A stretch of DNA of 34,583 bases from Epsilonproteobacteria bacterium (ex Lamellibrachia satsuma). Lineage in GTDB: Bacteria; Campylobacterota; Campylobacteria; Campylobacterales; Sulfurovaceae. This document shows, piece after piece, positions 23,311 through 30,827 of the stretch. The notes below the pieces were generated by a model. It saw only the letters and a list, made by a program, of their open reading frames with translations. It searched no databases and was not told the origin of the DNA. The stretch's first letter is position 1; every line of letters starts with the position of its first letter. The stretch covers positions 1-34,583 of the forward strand of contig JQIX01000057.1 in NCBI GenBank assembly GCA_003934925.1. Reading direction: 5' to 3'. A program made the translations under genes and the position numbers.

Positions 23311-23490
23311 ATGGCTAAAGATTCAAAAAAGAAAGACGAGAAGAAAAAAGCTAAAAAAGCTTTACTGAAAGCAGAAAAGAAAAAAGCTGAGAAGAAAAAG
23401 GCTAAAAAGAAAGCTGAGAAGAAAAAAGCAGCGAAGAAAGTTGCAAAGAAAAAAAAGTCAAAGAAGAAATCCAAAAAATCTAAAAAGTAA
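23311..23490 (+). CDS. Lysine/alanine-rich histone H1-like protein
   Basis: A 59-residue protein of almost only Lys, Ala, Glu and Ser in AEKKKA-type repeats, ending KKKSKKSKK. It is like the C-terminal tails of histone H1 and AlgP-type proteins and is likely to bind nucleic acid non-specifically. ATG 23311 is chosen over 23305 because AAGGA lies 8 nt before it. A TATAAT at about 23275 supplies the promoter with a normal leader. Coding is supported by ribosome site, promoter and terminator, although repeats of AAA codons in AT-rich DNA can mislead. Confidence 0.75.
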   Translation: MAKDSKKKDEKKKAKKALLKAEKKKAEKKKAKKKAEKKKAAKKVAKKKKSKKKSKKSKK

Positions 23491-23494
23491 GTGT

Positions 23495-23528
23495 AAAGCA
23501 GTAAGGATATGGATACTTATACTGCTTT
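23495..23528. terminator. Bidirectional terminator between the Lys-rich gene and rraA
   Basis: AAAGCAGTA at 23495-23503 pairs with TACTGCTTT at 23520-23528 around a 16-nt loop. It reaches into the rraA stop codon and can serve both convergent genes. Confidence 0.65.
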
Positions 23529-24009
23529 AGTTCTCTAAACTCTCTTCGTCTATCACGATGATCCCGTCATGATCAGCCAGAAGATGTTCGCCGTTTTTGA
23601 AGTGTACGCCCCCGAAAGTAAATTCAACATCGCGTTCTCCGGCCTGTTTGTCATGGCTTTTTCGCGGACATGTACCCAGTGCCCACAGTCCTACGGGGAT
23701 GGTCTTTGTAATGGCAGTATCGCGTACATATCCATTGATGAGGATGCCTGCCCAGTTGTTCTCATGGGCGAACTTCATCAGGTTCTCTCCTACTACGGCA
23801 TAATGTGCACGGTTCACATCAACTACGGCAATACGGCCTTTACCAGGCTCTTTGAGCATTTTTATAAGATCTGAATTTTCATCGTAAAGTCTGATTGTGG
23901 CAATAGGCCCGCGGCATTTTTCAATACCCCCGTAAGAGTGGTATTCGGGAGAGAGTACCTGTACTTTTTCATGGTGTTCGTCAGAGATATCGGCAGTATA
24001 AAACCCCAT
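23527..24009 (-). CDS. RraA-family protein (regulator or aldolase/decarboxylase-like)
   Basis: A 160-residue protein with the RraA fold. GRIAVVDVNRAHYAVVGENL and the motif GILINGYVRDTAITKTIPVG fit the glycine/Arg-Asp substrate-pocket motif of the family, which also includes 4-hydroxy-4-methyl-2-oxoglutarate aldolases and oxaloacetate decarboxylases. RNase E, the target of E. coli RraA, is generally absent from Campylobacterota, so an enzymatic role on 2-oxo acids is at least as plausible. It is divergent from the glutamate mutase operon. Confidence 0.85.
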   Translation of the reverse strand: MGFYTADISDEHHEKVQVLSPEYHSYGGIEKCRGPIATIRLYDENSDLIKMLKEPGKGRIAVVDVNRAHYAVVGENLMKFAHENNWAGILINGYVRDTAITKTIPVGLWALGTCPRKSHDKQAGERDVEFTFGGVHFKNGEHLLADHDGIIVIDEESLEN

Positions 24010-24059
24010 TTTTATTCCTTCTTCTAGCTATTATTGAAAAGATTATACTAAAAAAAATC

Positions 24060-24065
24060 TATAAT
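24060..24065 (+). promoter_or_regulatory. -10 box of the glutamate mutase operon
   Basis: TATAAT 45 nt before the preferred start codon at 24110 and 12 nt before an alternative ATG at 24077. The 100-bp divergent region to rraA is AT-rich. I see no cobalamin-riboswitch-like conserved box in so short a space. Confidence 0.5.
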
Positions 24066-24109
24066 TAGATAGAATTATGATTATAAAATTATATAAAAGC
24101 AGGCAGATG

Positions 24110-24508
24110 AAAGTAGTAACAGGTGTAGTGGGTAATGATATTCATGTCGTTGCCAACAGACTGATAGACATTTCGCTTGAAGAGCGTGGGTTTGAAGTCT
24201 TTAATCTAGGAGTAAATACCTATCTCGAAGAGTTTATGGATGCAGTCATAGAGACAGATGCTGATGTATTGTTGATCTCGTCACTTAACGGTGAAGCAGA
24301 AGGGTGGTGCCGTGACCTTCAGATACTCAAGAATCAATATGATTTCCGTGATGTGGTCTTTATGATCGGAGGGAATCTGGGTGTAGGAGAAATGGATCCT
24401 GAAGCATTGGTGCCCAAATTTCAGAACTACGGTTTTGACCTGGTCTTTCATCAGATAGATCTAAATGAAGGTCTTGACCGTCTTGAAGCTTTTTTGGAGG
24501 CGCGCTGA
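24110..24508 (+). CDS. mutS (glmS): Glutamate mutase (methylaspartate mutase) S subunit
   Basis: The B12-binding subunit of adenosylcobalamin-dependent glutamate mutase, which interconverts L-glutamate and L-threo-3-methylaspartate. The cobalamin motif reads D11-x-H13-x-x-A16 (NDIHVVAN), with His coordinating cobalt; the usual Gly of DxHxxG is Ala here. The SxL motif (LISSL) and GG motif (IGGNLGVG) are present. ATG 24110 is preferred over 24077, giving 132 residues that begin as in known subunits (MKVVTGVVG). It overlaps the E-subunit gene by one base. It is unrelated to the mismatch-repair protein of the same name. Confidence 0.9.
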   Translation, partial: KVVTGVVGNDIHVVANRLIDISLEERGFEVFNLGVNTYLEEFMDAVIETDADVLLISSLNGEAEGWCRDLQILKNQYDFRDVVFMIGGNLGVGEMDPEALVPKFQNYGFDLVFHQIDLNEGLDRLEAFLEAR

Positions 24509-25872
24509 TGAGTAGTTTATTACAACGTGAACGTGAGATCATTGTCAACAATGAATATATGGACCGCTTTGATTTTGATGAAGTAGAAACATTCATTAAG
24601 GGAGCCAGCAAGGATCTTTTTATCTCCCATAAGTTCAAAACGTCCGATGAGATGCTGGTCCAGCCTCGTGGGGGATTTCCGACCTATGACAAAGTTTTTC
24701 AGCTCTACAAAGAGTTCAAAGAAGCCAATGTCGATGTGCTTCCTTTGACCATAGATTCCAATACCCGTCTCAATGACTATGCAAGTGCTAAAAAGATGCT
24801 GGCACTTTCCGAAGAAAATGATGTCGATATGCTGAACGGCTATCCGCTGGTCAATCACGGATACAGAACCACACGAAAGATGATCACGCATTACGATACT
24901 CCGGTCAGCCTGCGGCACGGTACACCGGATGCAAGACTGCTTGTCGAGACGGCTCTTGCTTCCGGTATCTTTGAAATAGAAGGCGGTCCGATCACCTATC
25001 TTCTGCCGTATTCCAAGAATTTTCCGCTGGACAAAGCTTTCCTGTACTGGAAATATGTAGAGCGTGTCTGTGCGAAATATTCTGAACTGAACGAACCGAT
25101 CAACAGGGAATCCTTCGGGCCGCTTTCTGCGACACTTCAGGCACCGGCGATCGTGATCGTGATCCAGATACTGGAGATGCTGCTCTCACTGGAAGAGGGA
25201 GTAAAATCCTTCTCCGTGAGTTTCTCACAGACTGGTTCCATGATACAGGATATCGTCTCATCCAATGTCATCAAAAAGCTTGCGCGCAAGTATGCCGATA
25301 TGTTTGGTCATCAGGATGCAATGATCAATCTTGTCTATCATCAGTGGATGGGAGCTTTCCCGCGCAACAAAGAGTATTCTGATTCACTGATCAATACATC
25401 TACCGTGATCGCAGCTATGGTCGGAGCAGACAAGATCATCACTAAAACACGTAATGAAGCATTCGGCATACCGACAAAAGAGGCCAATGCAATGGCAGTG
25501 GCAAATGTCAAATATACGTTGGGAATGCTTAAAGGCTTACCAAAAGTAGGAGATGAAGAAGAAGAGGAGAATCTTGCCAATGAAGTAGATGAGATCCTCG
25601 AAGCCGTGTTCAATGATGGTGCAGATACGCTTTGGAGGCAGGCGTTCAATTCCATTAAAAAAGGGTATATTGATATCCCGTTCTCACCACATATCATTAA
25701 TGCCAATGAAGTGATCACGATTCGTGATCCTCAAAGCAATATTCGTATTCTAAAAAAAGGGAATTTGCCTATTTCAGAGAAAAGTTTTGCCTTTGAACAA
25801 TCCAAGATCAAGCTGGCACAAGGAGAGCGTGTGGTTGACAAGATCATTCAGGATATAGGGATCATGCTATGA
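24508..25872 (+). CDS. mutE (glmE): Glutamate mutase E (catalytic) subunit
   Basis: The TIM-barrel catalytic subunit. Characteristic stretches: VQPRGGFPTYDKV, VNHGYRTTRKM, VSLRHGTPDARLL (Arg residues that hold the glutamate carboxylates) and FEIEGGPITYLLPYSKNFPL (the Glu and Tyr of the active site). The 454-residue length is slightly below the usual 480. It overlaps the S subunit by one base and the MutL-type ATPase by 4 bp. Confidence 0.92.
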   Translation: MSSLLQREREIIVNNEYMDRFDFDEVETFIKGASKDLFISHKFKTSDEMLVQPRGGFPTYDKVFQLYKEFKEANVDVLPLTIDSNTRLNDYASAKKMLALSEENDVDMLNGYPLVNHGYRTTRKMITHYDTPVSLRHGTPDARLLVETALASGIFEIEGGPITYLLPYSKNFPLDKAFLYWKYVERVCAKYSELNEPINRESFGPLSATLQAPAIVIVIQILEMLLSLEEGVKSFSVSFSQTGSMIQDIVSSNVIKKLARKYADMFGHQDAMINLVYHQWMGAFPRNKEYSDSLINTSTVIAAMVGADKIITKTRNEAFGIPTKEANAMAVANVKYTLGMLKGLPKVGDEEEEENLANEVDEILEAVFNDGADTLWRQAFNSIKKGYIDIPFSPHIINANEVITIRDPQSNIRILKKGNLPISEKSFAFEQSKIKLAQGERVVDKIIQDIGIML

Positions 25873-27044
25873 ATAAACTATATATAGATATAGGAAGTAC
25901 CTATTTTAAAGTGGCCCAAAACGGTGTAATTGATCAGTATTTCAGAGATTTCAATAAAAATATTCTGGATGATTTAAGCAGCAAGTGTGCGGATGTAATC
26001 AGTCGTTATGATAAAAAGGATATCTATATCTGCTCTTCTGCCAATGGAGGATTGAGTACGCTGATCATCGGACTGACAAATTCTTTCAGCCTTAAATATG
26101 CGATCAACATTGCTTTTAATTCCGGTATCAATATCATCGATACTGTACTCTATCCGAAAATTGAAAGTGAGCCTGTACCCTCTGAGATGATCGATGTGGT
26201 GATCGTTGTGGGTGGGATAGACAGCGTTGAAAAAGTTTTTGACGAGAAACTGCTAGCTTATCTTGAAAAAGTAAAGTACCAGAATATCGTCTACGTAGGT
26301 ACCCAAAAGAACCGTGACTTCCTGGAAAAAAATCTTGAGAATGCAGTGATACTCGAGAATATCATCTCGAATGATCTTAAAATATGCGAAGAGGGACTGA
26401 AAAAGTATCTGACAGACCTTTATCAGGCTGATATTGTGGGTAAAGAGGATATTAAACAGCTTTATGAGATCACGGATAACCAGATCTTCTCAACCCCTTA
26501 CATCGTAAACCGTTCATTGCCTCAGATCAATGAGCGACTTGATGTGGCAAATCCGTTCATTGTTGTGGATATCGGAGGAGCAACGACAGACATTCACTAC
26601 AGCCGTGACCTGGTCAATGACAATATCCTTACTGAAAGCGGTTATGACCGTCTTGTCTTCAAGAAGCTCGGTGTATATAAATCACGTGAAAGCTTGGTAC
26701 ATACAGCCAAGAACAATGAGTTTGTGTATGAACTTCTGGAACACTTGAATGTCACGGAGAATATTCTTGAAGAGCAAAGTGAAAAAGCAACACGTATCTT
26801 GATGCAATTGGCGATCTTTTTGGTGCTTTACAAGGTATCCAAACATCATGGGGACTATGTGGAGTTGAATCTTGACATCCTCAACAGTATCGTTCTTACC
26901 GGTGGGATCACCAAGGTTTTGAACCAGGAAGAGGTGGATGATATCATCCTGTTTTTCTACAAGAAGATCCTTCATTTTCATCATGCACCTGTGATCCTTC
27001 TGGACAGGAACTATGAGATCTGGACCTATGGTATAAAGGAGTAA
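25869..27044 (+). CDS. MutL/GlmL-type ASKHA ATPase of the glutamate mutase cluster
   Basis: An actin-fold ATPase of 391 residues. The phosphate-1 motif is YIDIGSTYFKVA (residues 4-15), the phosphate-2 motif is FIVVDIGGATTDIHY near 231-245, and the adenosine motif is IVLTGGITKVL near 339. MutL-type proteins are thought to reactivate or repair the mutase's cobalamin; this one is shorter than typical (about 460). It overlaps mutE and ends 3 bp before the ligase gene. Confidence 0.88.
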   Translation: MNKLYIDIGSTYFKVAQNGVIDQYFRDFNKNILDDLSSKCADVISRYDKKDIYICSSANGGLSTLIIGLTNSFSLKYAINIAFNSGINIIDTVLYPKIESEPVPSEMIDVVIVVGGIDSVEKVFDEKLLAYLEKVKYQNIVYVGTQKNRDFLEKNLENAVILENIISNDLKICEEGLKKYLTDLYQADIVGKEDIKQLYEITDNQIFSTPYIVNRSLPQINERLDVANPFIVVDIGGATTDIHYSRDLVNDNILTESGYDRLVFKKLGVYKSRESLVHTAKNNEFVYELLEHLNVTENILEEQSEKATRILMQLAIFLVLYKVSKHHGDYVELNLDILNSIVLTGGITKVLNQEEVDDIILFFYKKILHFHHAPVILLDRNYEIWTYGIKE

Positions 27045-27047
27045 GAC

Positions 27048-28616
27048 ATGTCAGTTAACAGTATTCGGAATTTATTGGAAATTGCTGCAGAGAGTGAGCC
27101 TGGAAAGATCGGCCTTATCCATGGAAGTGAAACATACACCTATGCCGAGCTTCTTGCAAAGGTCGATCAGATCGCACACTATCTGACAACACTGGAGCTT
27201 AGGAAAGGAAGCAGAATAGGGATATATTCGGACAAAAGTGCTTCCCAGGTCATTGCTATTTTGGCTGTACTTACAACAGAATATGTATTTGTTCCCATTA
27301 CCAGACTGCTTAAGCCTGAACAGGTCAGACATATTATCGATGACAGCAGCATCAGCTGCCTTGTGACGGATAAAAAGAAGATCGAAGCGATAAAAGCCAT
27401 TGATTTTGAAGGAAAGATCATTTCTTATGAAACGAGTGATCAAAGTGATGTCTCTTTTGAAGAGATATACAAGTGCTATACGGCACAGATCGTCTCTGAA
27501 GTCAAAGGGCATGACAATGCGGCGATTACCTACAGTTTCGGTTCATCCGGAAACCCAAGAGGGATTGTGATAGACCACCGGGCTTTGACGGATGGAGCAC
27601 GTATTGTTTCAAAATATCTTGATATTCGAAAGGATGATATCATTTCAGGTATTTTGTCGTTCAATCTGGATTACGGACTCAATCAGATCTTTACCACTCT
27701 CTATAAAAAAGCTACACTGGTAATCCACAAATTCGTACTTCCTTCAGACTTTTTTTCTCATCTTATCAATGAGAAGATCACAGTATTGCCCTTAATGCCG
27801 ATCCACATCACACAAATGTTCGATGAAGACCCCCACCGGATCCCTCAACCTGTGCACTTTAAGAATTTGCGGGCTATTACCTCTTCAGGCGGCAATATTA
27901 CACCGCTAATGGTTAAAAATATCACGACCCATTTCCCTGACAGCAAATTCTACTCTATGCATGGGTTGACCGAAGCATTCCGTTCAGCCTATCTTGACCC
28001 GGCACAGATACATATCCGCCCTAATTCCATCGGAAAAGCGATCCCTGATGTAGAACTTTATATTGTCAATGAAGAAGGTAAAGCCTGTAAGCCGAGAGAA
28101 GTAGGTGAGCTGATCCACCGCGGTGCCTGTATCTATAAAGGGTACTGGAATGCACCGGATGAGACCCGAAAACGTTTTAAAAGCATTTCTATCCTCGACA
28201 AAGTACGCCAGCCTGAGGGGCAGTTGACCGATGAGATCGTTATTGCCAGCGGTGACTATGTTTATGCAGATGAAGAAGGGTATATCTACTTCGTATCGCG
28301 TAAAGATGATATGATCAAAACACAGGGCTACCGTGTCAGTCCGCATGAGATAGAGAGTGTGGTCTATGCCAATATTCAGGAGATCACGGAATGTGCGGTC
28401 TTCTCTATACCCAATGAAGAGATAGAAGAAGAAATTGTAATGGTATATGGAGGTAAAAATGAGCTTGCACGTAATGAGATCCTCTTTGAACTGAAAAAAC
28501 ATTTGCCTAACTATATGCTTCCTGAACAGATCGTTTACCAAAAAAACATGCCGCTCAAATCACTGCATGAAAAACAGGTGGATAAAGAGGTACTTAGAAA
28601 AGAATTTTTGATCTAA
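27048..28616 (+). CDS. AMP-forming acyl/aminoacyl ligase in the glutamate mutase operon
   Basis: An ANL-superfamily adenylating enzyme of 522 residues. Motifs: the phosphate loop TYSFGSSGNPRGI (161-173), YSMHGLTEAF (302-311), GDY...SRKDDMIKTQGYR (402-429), and the C-terminal catalytic-Lys motif HEKQVDKEVLRK (507-518; Lys 509), which looks more like the GKVDR of NRPS adenylation domains than the SGKILR of acyl-CoA synthetases. The segment GLTEAFRSAYLDP and SIGKAIPDVELYIV recall ligases of the exosortase-associated type. Substrate unknown; 3-methylaspartate or its product is a reasonable candidate. No carrier protein is fused or adjacent. Confidence 0.85.
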   Translation: MSVNSIRNLLEIAAESEPGKIGLIHGSETYTYAELLAKVDQIAHYLTTLELRKGSRIGIYSDKSASQVIAILAVLTTEYVFVPITRLLKPEQVRHIIDDSSISCLVTDKKKIEAIKAIDFEGKIISYETSDQSDVSFEEIYKCYTAQIVSEVKGHDNAAITYSFGSSGNPRGIVIDHRALTDGARIVSKYLDIRKDDIISGILSFNLDYGLNQIFTTLYKKATLVIHKFVLPSDFFSHLINEKITVLPLMPIHITQMFDEDPHRIPQPVHFKNLRAITSSGGNITPLMVKNITTHFPDSKFYSMHGLTEAFRSAYLDPAQIHIRPNSIGKAIPDVELYIVNEEGKACKPREVGELIHRGACIYKGYWNAPDETRKRFKSISILDKVRQPEGQLTDEIVIASGDYVYADEEGYIYFVSRKDDMIKTQGYRVSPHEIESVVYANIQEITECAVFSIPNEEIEEEIVMVYGGKNELARNEILFELKKHLPNYMLPEQIVYQKNMPLKSLHEKQVDKEVLRKEFLI

Positions 28617-28644
28617 GTGTCTATTTGAAAATACTGGTTTTTGC

Positions 28645-28650
28645 TATAAT
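28645..28650 (+). promoter_or_regulatory. -10 box 6 nt before the DUF503 ATG
   Basis: TTTTGCTATAAT, then ATATCT, then ATG at 28657. No ribosome site. Leaderless transcript predicted; the gene is thus separately expressed from the glutamate mutase operon. Confidence 0.65.
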
Positions 28651-28656
28651 ATATCT

Positions 28657-28932
28657 ATGATAATTTGTAATTGTATACTACACATAGATTTACCATACGT
28701 CCAATCCCTGAAGGGACGCAGAAGTGTCACTAACAGTATGAAAGAGAAACTCAAAGCCTTTAATCTCTCTGTACTTGACATCAGTGGCGAGTACGCCAAA
28801 GAAGCAGATATCGCTTTTGTCTTTCTCTCCCAAAATTCGCTGGGTGCGGCACAATATCGTGAAAAGATCGAGAAAATGCTTGAGAGGAATTTTTCAGAGT
28901 ATCACTTCAGCCTGGAGTATGAAGAGATTTGA
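28657..28932 (+). CDS. DUF503-family protein
   Basis: A 91-residue protein with the DUF503 start IxxCxLHIDLPYVQSLKGRRSV (hydrophobic strand then SLKxKRS) and the middle FNLSVLDISGEYAKEADIAFVFLS. Small YlxP-like proteins of this family are conserved near translation genes in other bacteria but have no settled function. Its own promoter puts it in a separate transcript from the upstream ligase. Confidence 0.82.
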   Translation: MIICNCILHIDLPYVQSLKGRRSVTNSMKEKLKAFNLSVLDISGEYAKEADIAFVFLSQNSLGAAQYREKIEKMLERNFSEYHFSLEYEEI

Positions 28933-28938
28933 AGTGCT

Positions 28939-28967
28939 GAAGTGTTAAACCTCTGTGATAACACTTC
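28939..28967. terminator. Hairpin between convergent DUF503 and 82-residue genes
   Basis: GAAGTGTTA and TAACACTTC form a perfect 9-bp stem with an 11-nt loop in the 41-bp gap. A clear U-run is missing, so efficiency is doubtful. Confidence 0.5.
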
Positions 28968-28973
28968 TTGTGG

Positions 28974-29222
28974 TTATTCTCTTGGAGCTTCCTCGCTGAC
29001 AGCAGTCCATTCAGAAAGATCGGCAGGAACATTTTCGACTTTATTTTCGAGTTTATCCCATTCTACATAGTTTGTGTTGAATTCAGCAACATCTGTGGCC
29101 GCTTGTTCAGGACTTGCATATTCGCCAAGCAGTTCTTCTCTTATCCAGAGTTGATAAAACAAATGCCCTGTCTGTCGTATCTCAAAAGTTCCAATATCAG
29201 CATTGTAAATATAATTTTTCAT
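28974..29222 (-). CDS. Small acidic protein, unknown
   Basis: An 82-residue, acidic, soluble protein (YNADIGTFEIRQTGHLFYQLWI followed by a charged helix and an Asn/Glu-rich tail). A ribosome site GGAGAT lies 6 nt before the ATG and a TATAAT about 14 nt further upstream on the minus strand, which supports expression. I recognise no family. The AT-rich 139 bp between this gene and the next upstream minus gene (29223-29361) holds this promoter and nothing else that I can see. Confidence 0.65.
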   Translation of the reverse strand: MKNYIYNADIGTFEIRQTGHLFYQLWIREELLGEYASPEQAATDVAEFNTNYVEWDKLENKVENVPADLSEWTAVSEEAPRE

Positions 29223-29361
29223 CTTGTATCTCCATTATTTATTATAAAGGGTATTTTCCATCCTCACAAGGAAAAATAAAAAGTACCGCAAATTTATTTT
29301 AACATAAAATAATTTTTCTAACACCTATATTAGAATTTAAATAGTCTATCAGAGGTGCTAT

Positions 29362-29832
29362 TTAATAAATAGGTCTACTTGATTTTTCGTAATATTTTAT
29401 CAAAAATGCATTGAATTGATTGGCAAATGCATGGGCATCTTTTTGTCCAAATGCTTTGGGGCCTCCGGTCATCTCTCCGCTTTCTCTGATGCTTTCCATG
29501 AGGTTACGTATGGCAAGGTACTGTTTGATATTGTCGACACTGTAGAGTTCACCTCTATGGTCTATGGCATGGGCTTTTTTGCTGATGACCCTATCTGCCA
29601 GAGGAATGTCGGCAGTAATTACAAGATCACCTTCCTTACAGAGCTCAACAATGCGATGATCAGCTTCATCCGCTCCCTGATCCACGATGATATATTCAAT
29701 GTATTTGGATCTGCCGATGTCGATCTTCTTATTCGCTATGACTTTGGTAGGGATGGAAAGACGTTCTATGGCGCGCAGCACGATAGGCTTAAGAAGATTG
29801 GGAAAGGCATCGCCGTCAATAAAGAGTGTCAC
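29362..29832 (-). CDS. YaiI/YqxD-family (UPF0178) protein
   Basis: A 156-residue protein with the family motifs LFIDGDAFP near the start (acidic PIN-like active-site Asp), VITADIPLADRVI and MTGGPKAFGQKDAHAFANQF near the end. A nuclease-like fold is suggested, but activity is unproven. It overlaps the YwbE gene by 4 bp. Confidence 0.88.
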   Translation of the reverse strand: MTLFIDGDAFPNLLKPIVLRAIERLSIPTKVIANKKIDIGRSKYIEYIIVDQGADEADHRIVELCKEGDLVITADIPLADRVISKKAHAIDHRGELYSVDNIKQYLAIRNLMESIRESGEMTGGPKAFGQKDAHAFANQFNAFLIKYYEKSSRPIY

Positions 29833-30029
29833 AGTATCTCTTTAACCCTTCCCACTTCGCCTGTATTGAGACGTACTTTGATGCCATGGGGATGGGTAGT
29901 GGTGTTGGTAAGGATCTTTTGGACTTTGCCGTATGTAATGTAGCCTGTAGGCTGGTCTTCCTTGAGTACGACACCTACATCCAGACCATATCTGATATTC
30001 ACTCGTTTTGTACCGTCTTTTGCTGACAT
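29829..30029 (-). CDS. YwbE-family (DUF2196) small protein
   Basis: A KOW-like protein of 66 residues with VNIRYGLDVGVVLKEDQPTG and ILTNTTTHPHGIKVRLNTGEVGRV, which are nearly invariant in YwbE proteins. ATG 30029 is preferred because AAAGG precedes it and it begins immediately after the upstream stop. An in-frame start 18 bp upstream inside the neighbour is less likely. Confidence 0.85.
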   Translation of the reverse strand: MSAKDGTKRVNIRYGLDVGVVLKEDQPTGYITYGKVQKILTNTTTHPHGIKVRLNTGEVGRVKEIL

Positions 30030-30030
30030 C

Positions 30031-30528
30031 TTATGCCTTTGGTTCATAGTTTAGGATCTTTTTGACTGTATTGACTGAACAGAAAAAGAGTGCATCGAAT
30101 ACAGGGTTGAGTTTGGTAGTATTTGCATCTATTACATCAAAAGGCTGAAAGAAAAATCCGGGACCGTCTTCTTTATGTGCCGGTTTGACATGAAAGACTA
30201 TAGGCTTGAGGGTACGGACAAGATTAAGCACCTTCTTGTAGCCCTTTTCCTCTCTGGCAGGAAGAAGGTTATTCTGTTTGCTTTCGTTCACACGGGCTTT
30301 CAGGAGAAGCTGAAGTTTGTCGTTGAAAATGACCTTGTTCCACTTGACCGTTCCGAGTTCCATCGAGAACTCACTATTTGCTGCAATAAGCGGATGGGGT
30401 TTGGTCTCACGGATAGATTCGAGAAGATGCAGAAAGAAGTTCTTGCCTCCGAAGTTATCGGCGCACTGCAGCAGTTTTTCATGATGAAGCTTTTTCTCTT
30501 CATCTGTTAAGGCATTGAAATCACACAT
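30031..30528 (-). CDS. Conserved-looking protein of unknown function (165 aa)
   Basis: A soluble 165-residue protein with no signal or TM. The N-terminal region CDFNALTDEEKKLHHEKLLQ is helical; the middle contains WNKVIFNDKLQLLLKARV and the C-terminal part has GPGFFFQPFDVIDANTTK. Not recognised. It is the first gene of a three-gene operon with YwbE and YaiI and has its own promoter (-10 TATAAT at 30557-30562, minus strand). Confidence 0.7.
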   Translation of the reverse strand: MCDFNALTDEEKKLHHEKLLQCADNFGGKNFFLHLLESIRETKPHPLIAANSEFSMELGTVKWNKVIFNDKLQLLLKARVNESKQNNLLPAREEKGYKKVLNLVRTLKPIVFHVKPAHKEDGPGFFFQPFDVIDANTTKLNPVFDALFFCSVNTVKKILNYEPKA

Positions 30529-30556
30529 GGTTCAGCTCTTTATATTAATTTGTGGC

Positions 30557-30562
30557 ATTATA
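30557..30562 (-). promoter_or_regulatory. -10 box of the 165-aa/YwbE/YaiI operon
   Basis: GATATAAT on the minus strand, 28 nt before the ATG, with a normal leader in contrast to the leaderless genes. Confidence 0.5.
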
Positions 30563-30584
30563 TCGAATATGCTTTGTTTTTAGA

Positions 30585-30827
30585 CTAATTGAGTTCTTTT
30601 AGAAGCGTTTTGCCTTTTTTAATTTGCATAGAGATGATGGAAAGTTCCTCTTCCAACTCTTTTTTTTCTTTTTTGTTCAGTTTTTTCTTCGGTACTTTGT
30701 TCAGTATATCTTTTCTGGCTTCCAATTTTTCCAAAAGACGTTTGATAGGTTTCTTTTTGCCTGTTGTTTCAAAATTTTCCAGTTTTAAAGACTCTTTTAC
30801 GTTTTCTATAAATTTTTTAATATTCAT
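30585..30827 (-). CDS. Small Lys/Glu coiled-coil protein, unknown
   Basis: An 80-residue, strongly charged, helical protein (KKPIKRLLEKLEARKDILNKV and KKLNKKEKKELEEELSII). It overlaps the Na/Pi cotransporter gene by 4 bp, so coupling is likely. Family not recognised. Confidence 0.65.
   Translation of the reverse strand: MNIKKFIENVKESLKLENFETTGKKKPIKRLLEKLEARKDILNKVPKKKLNKKEKKELEEELSIISMQIKKGKTLLKELN

Noticed and set aside
24010-24109. Cobalamin riboswitch upstream of the B12-dependent mutase
   Set aside because: The region is 100 bp, AT-rich, and shows no B12-box-like conserved segment or suitable stem arrangement.
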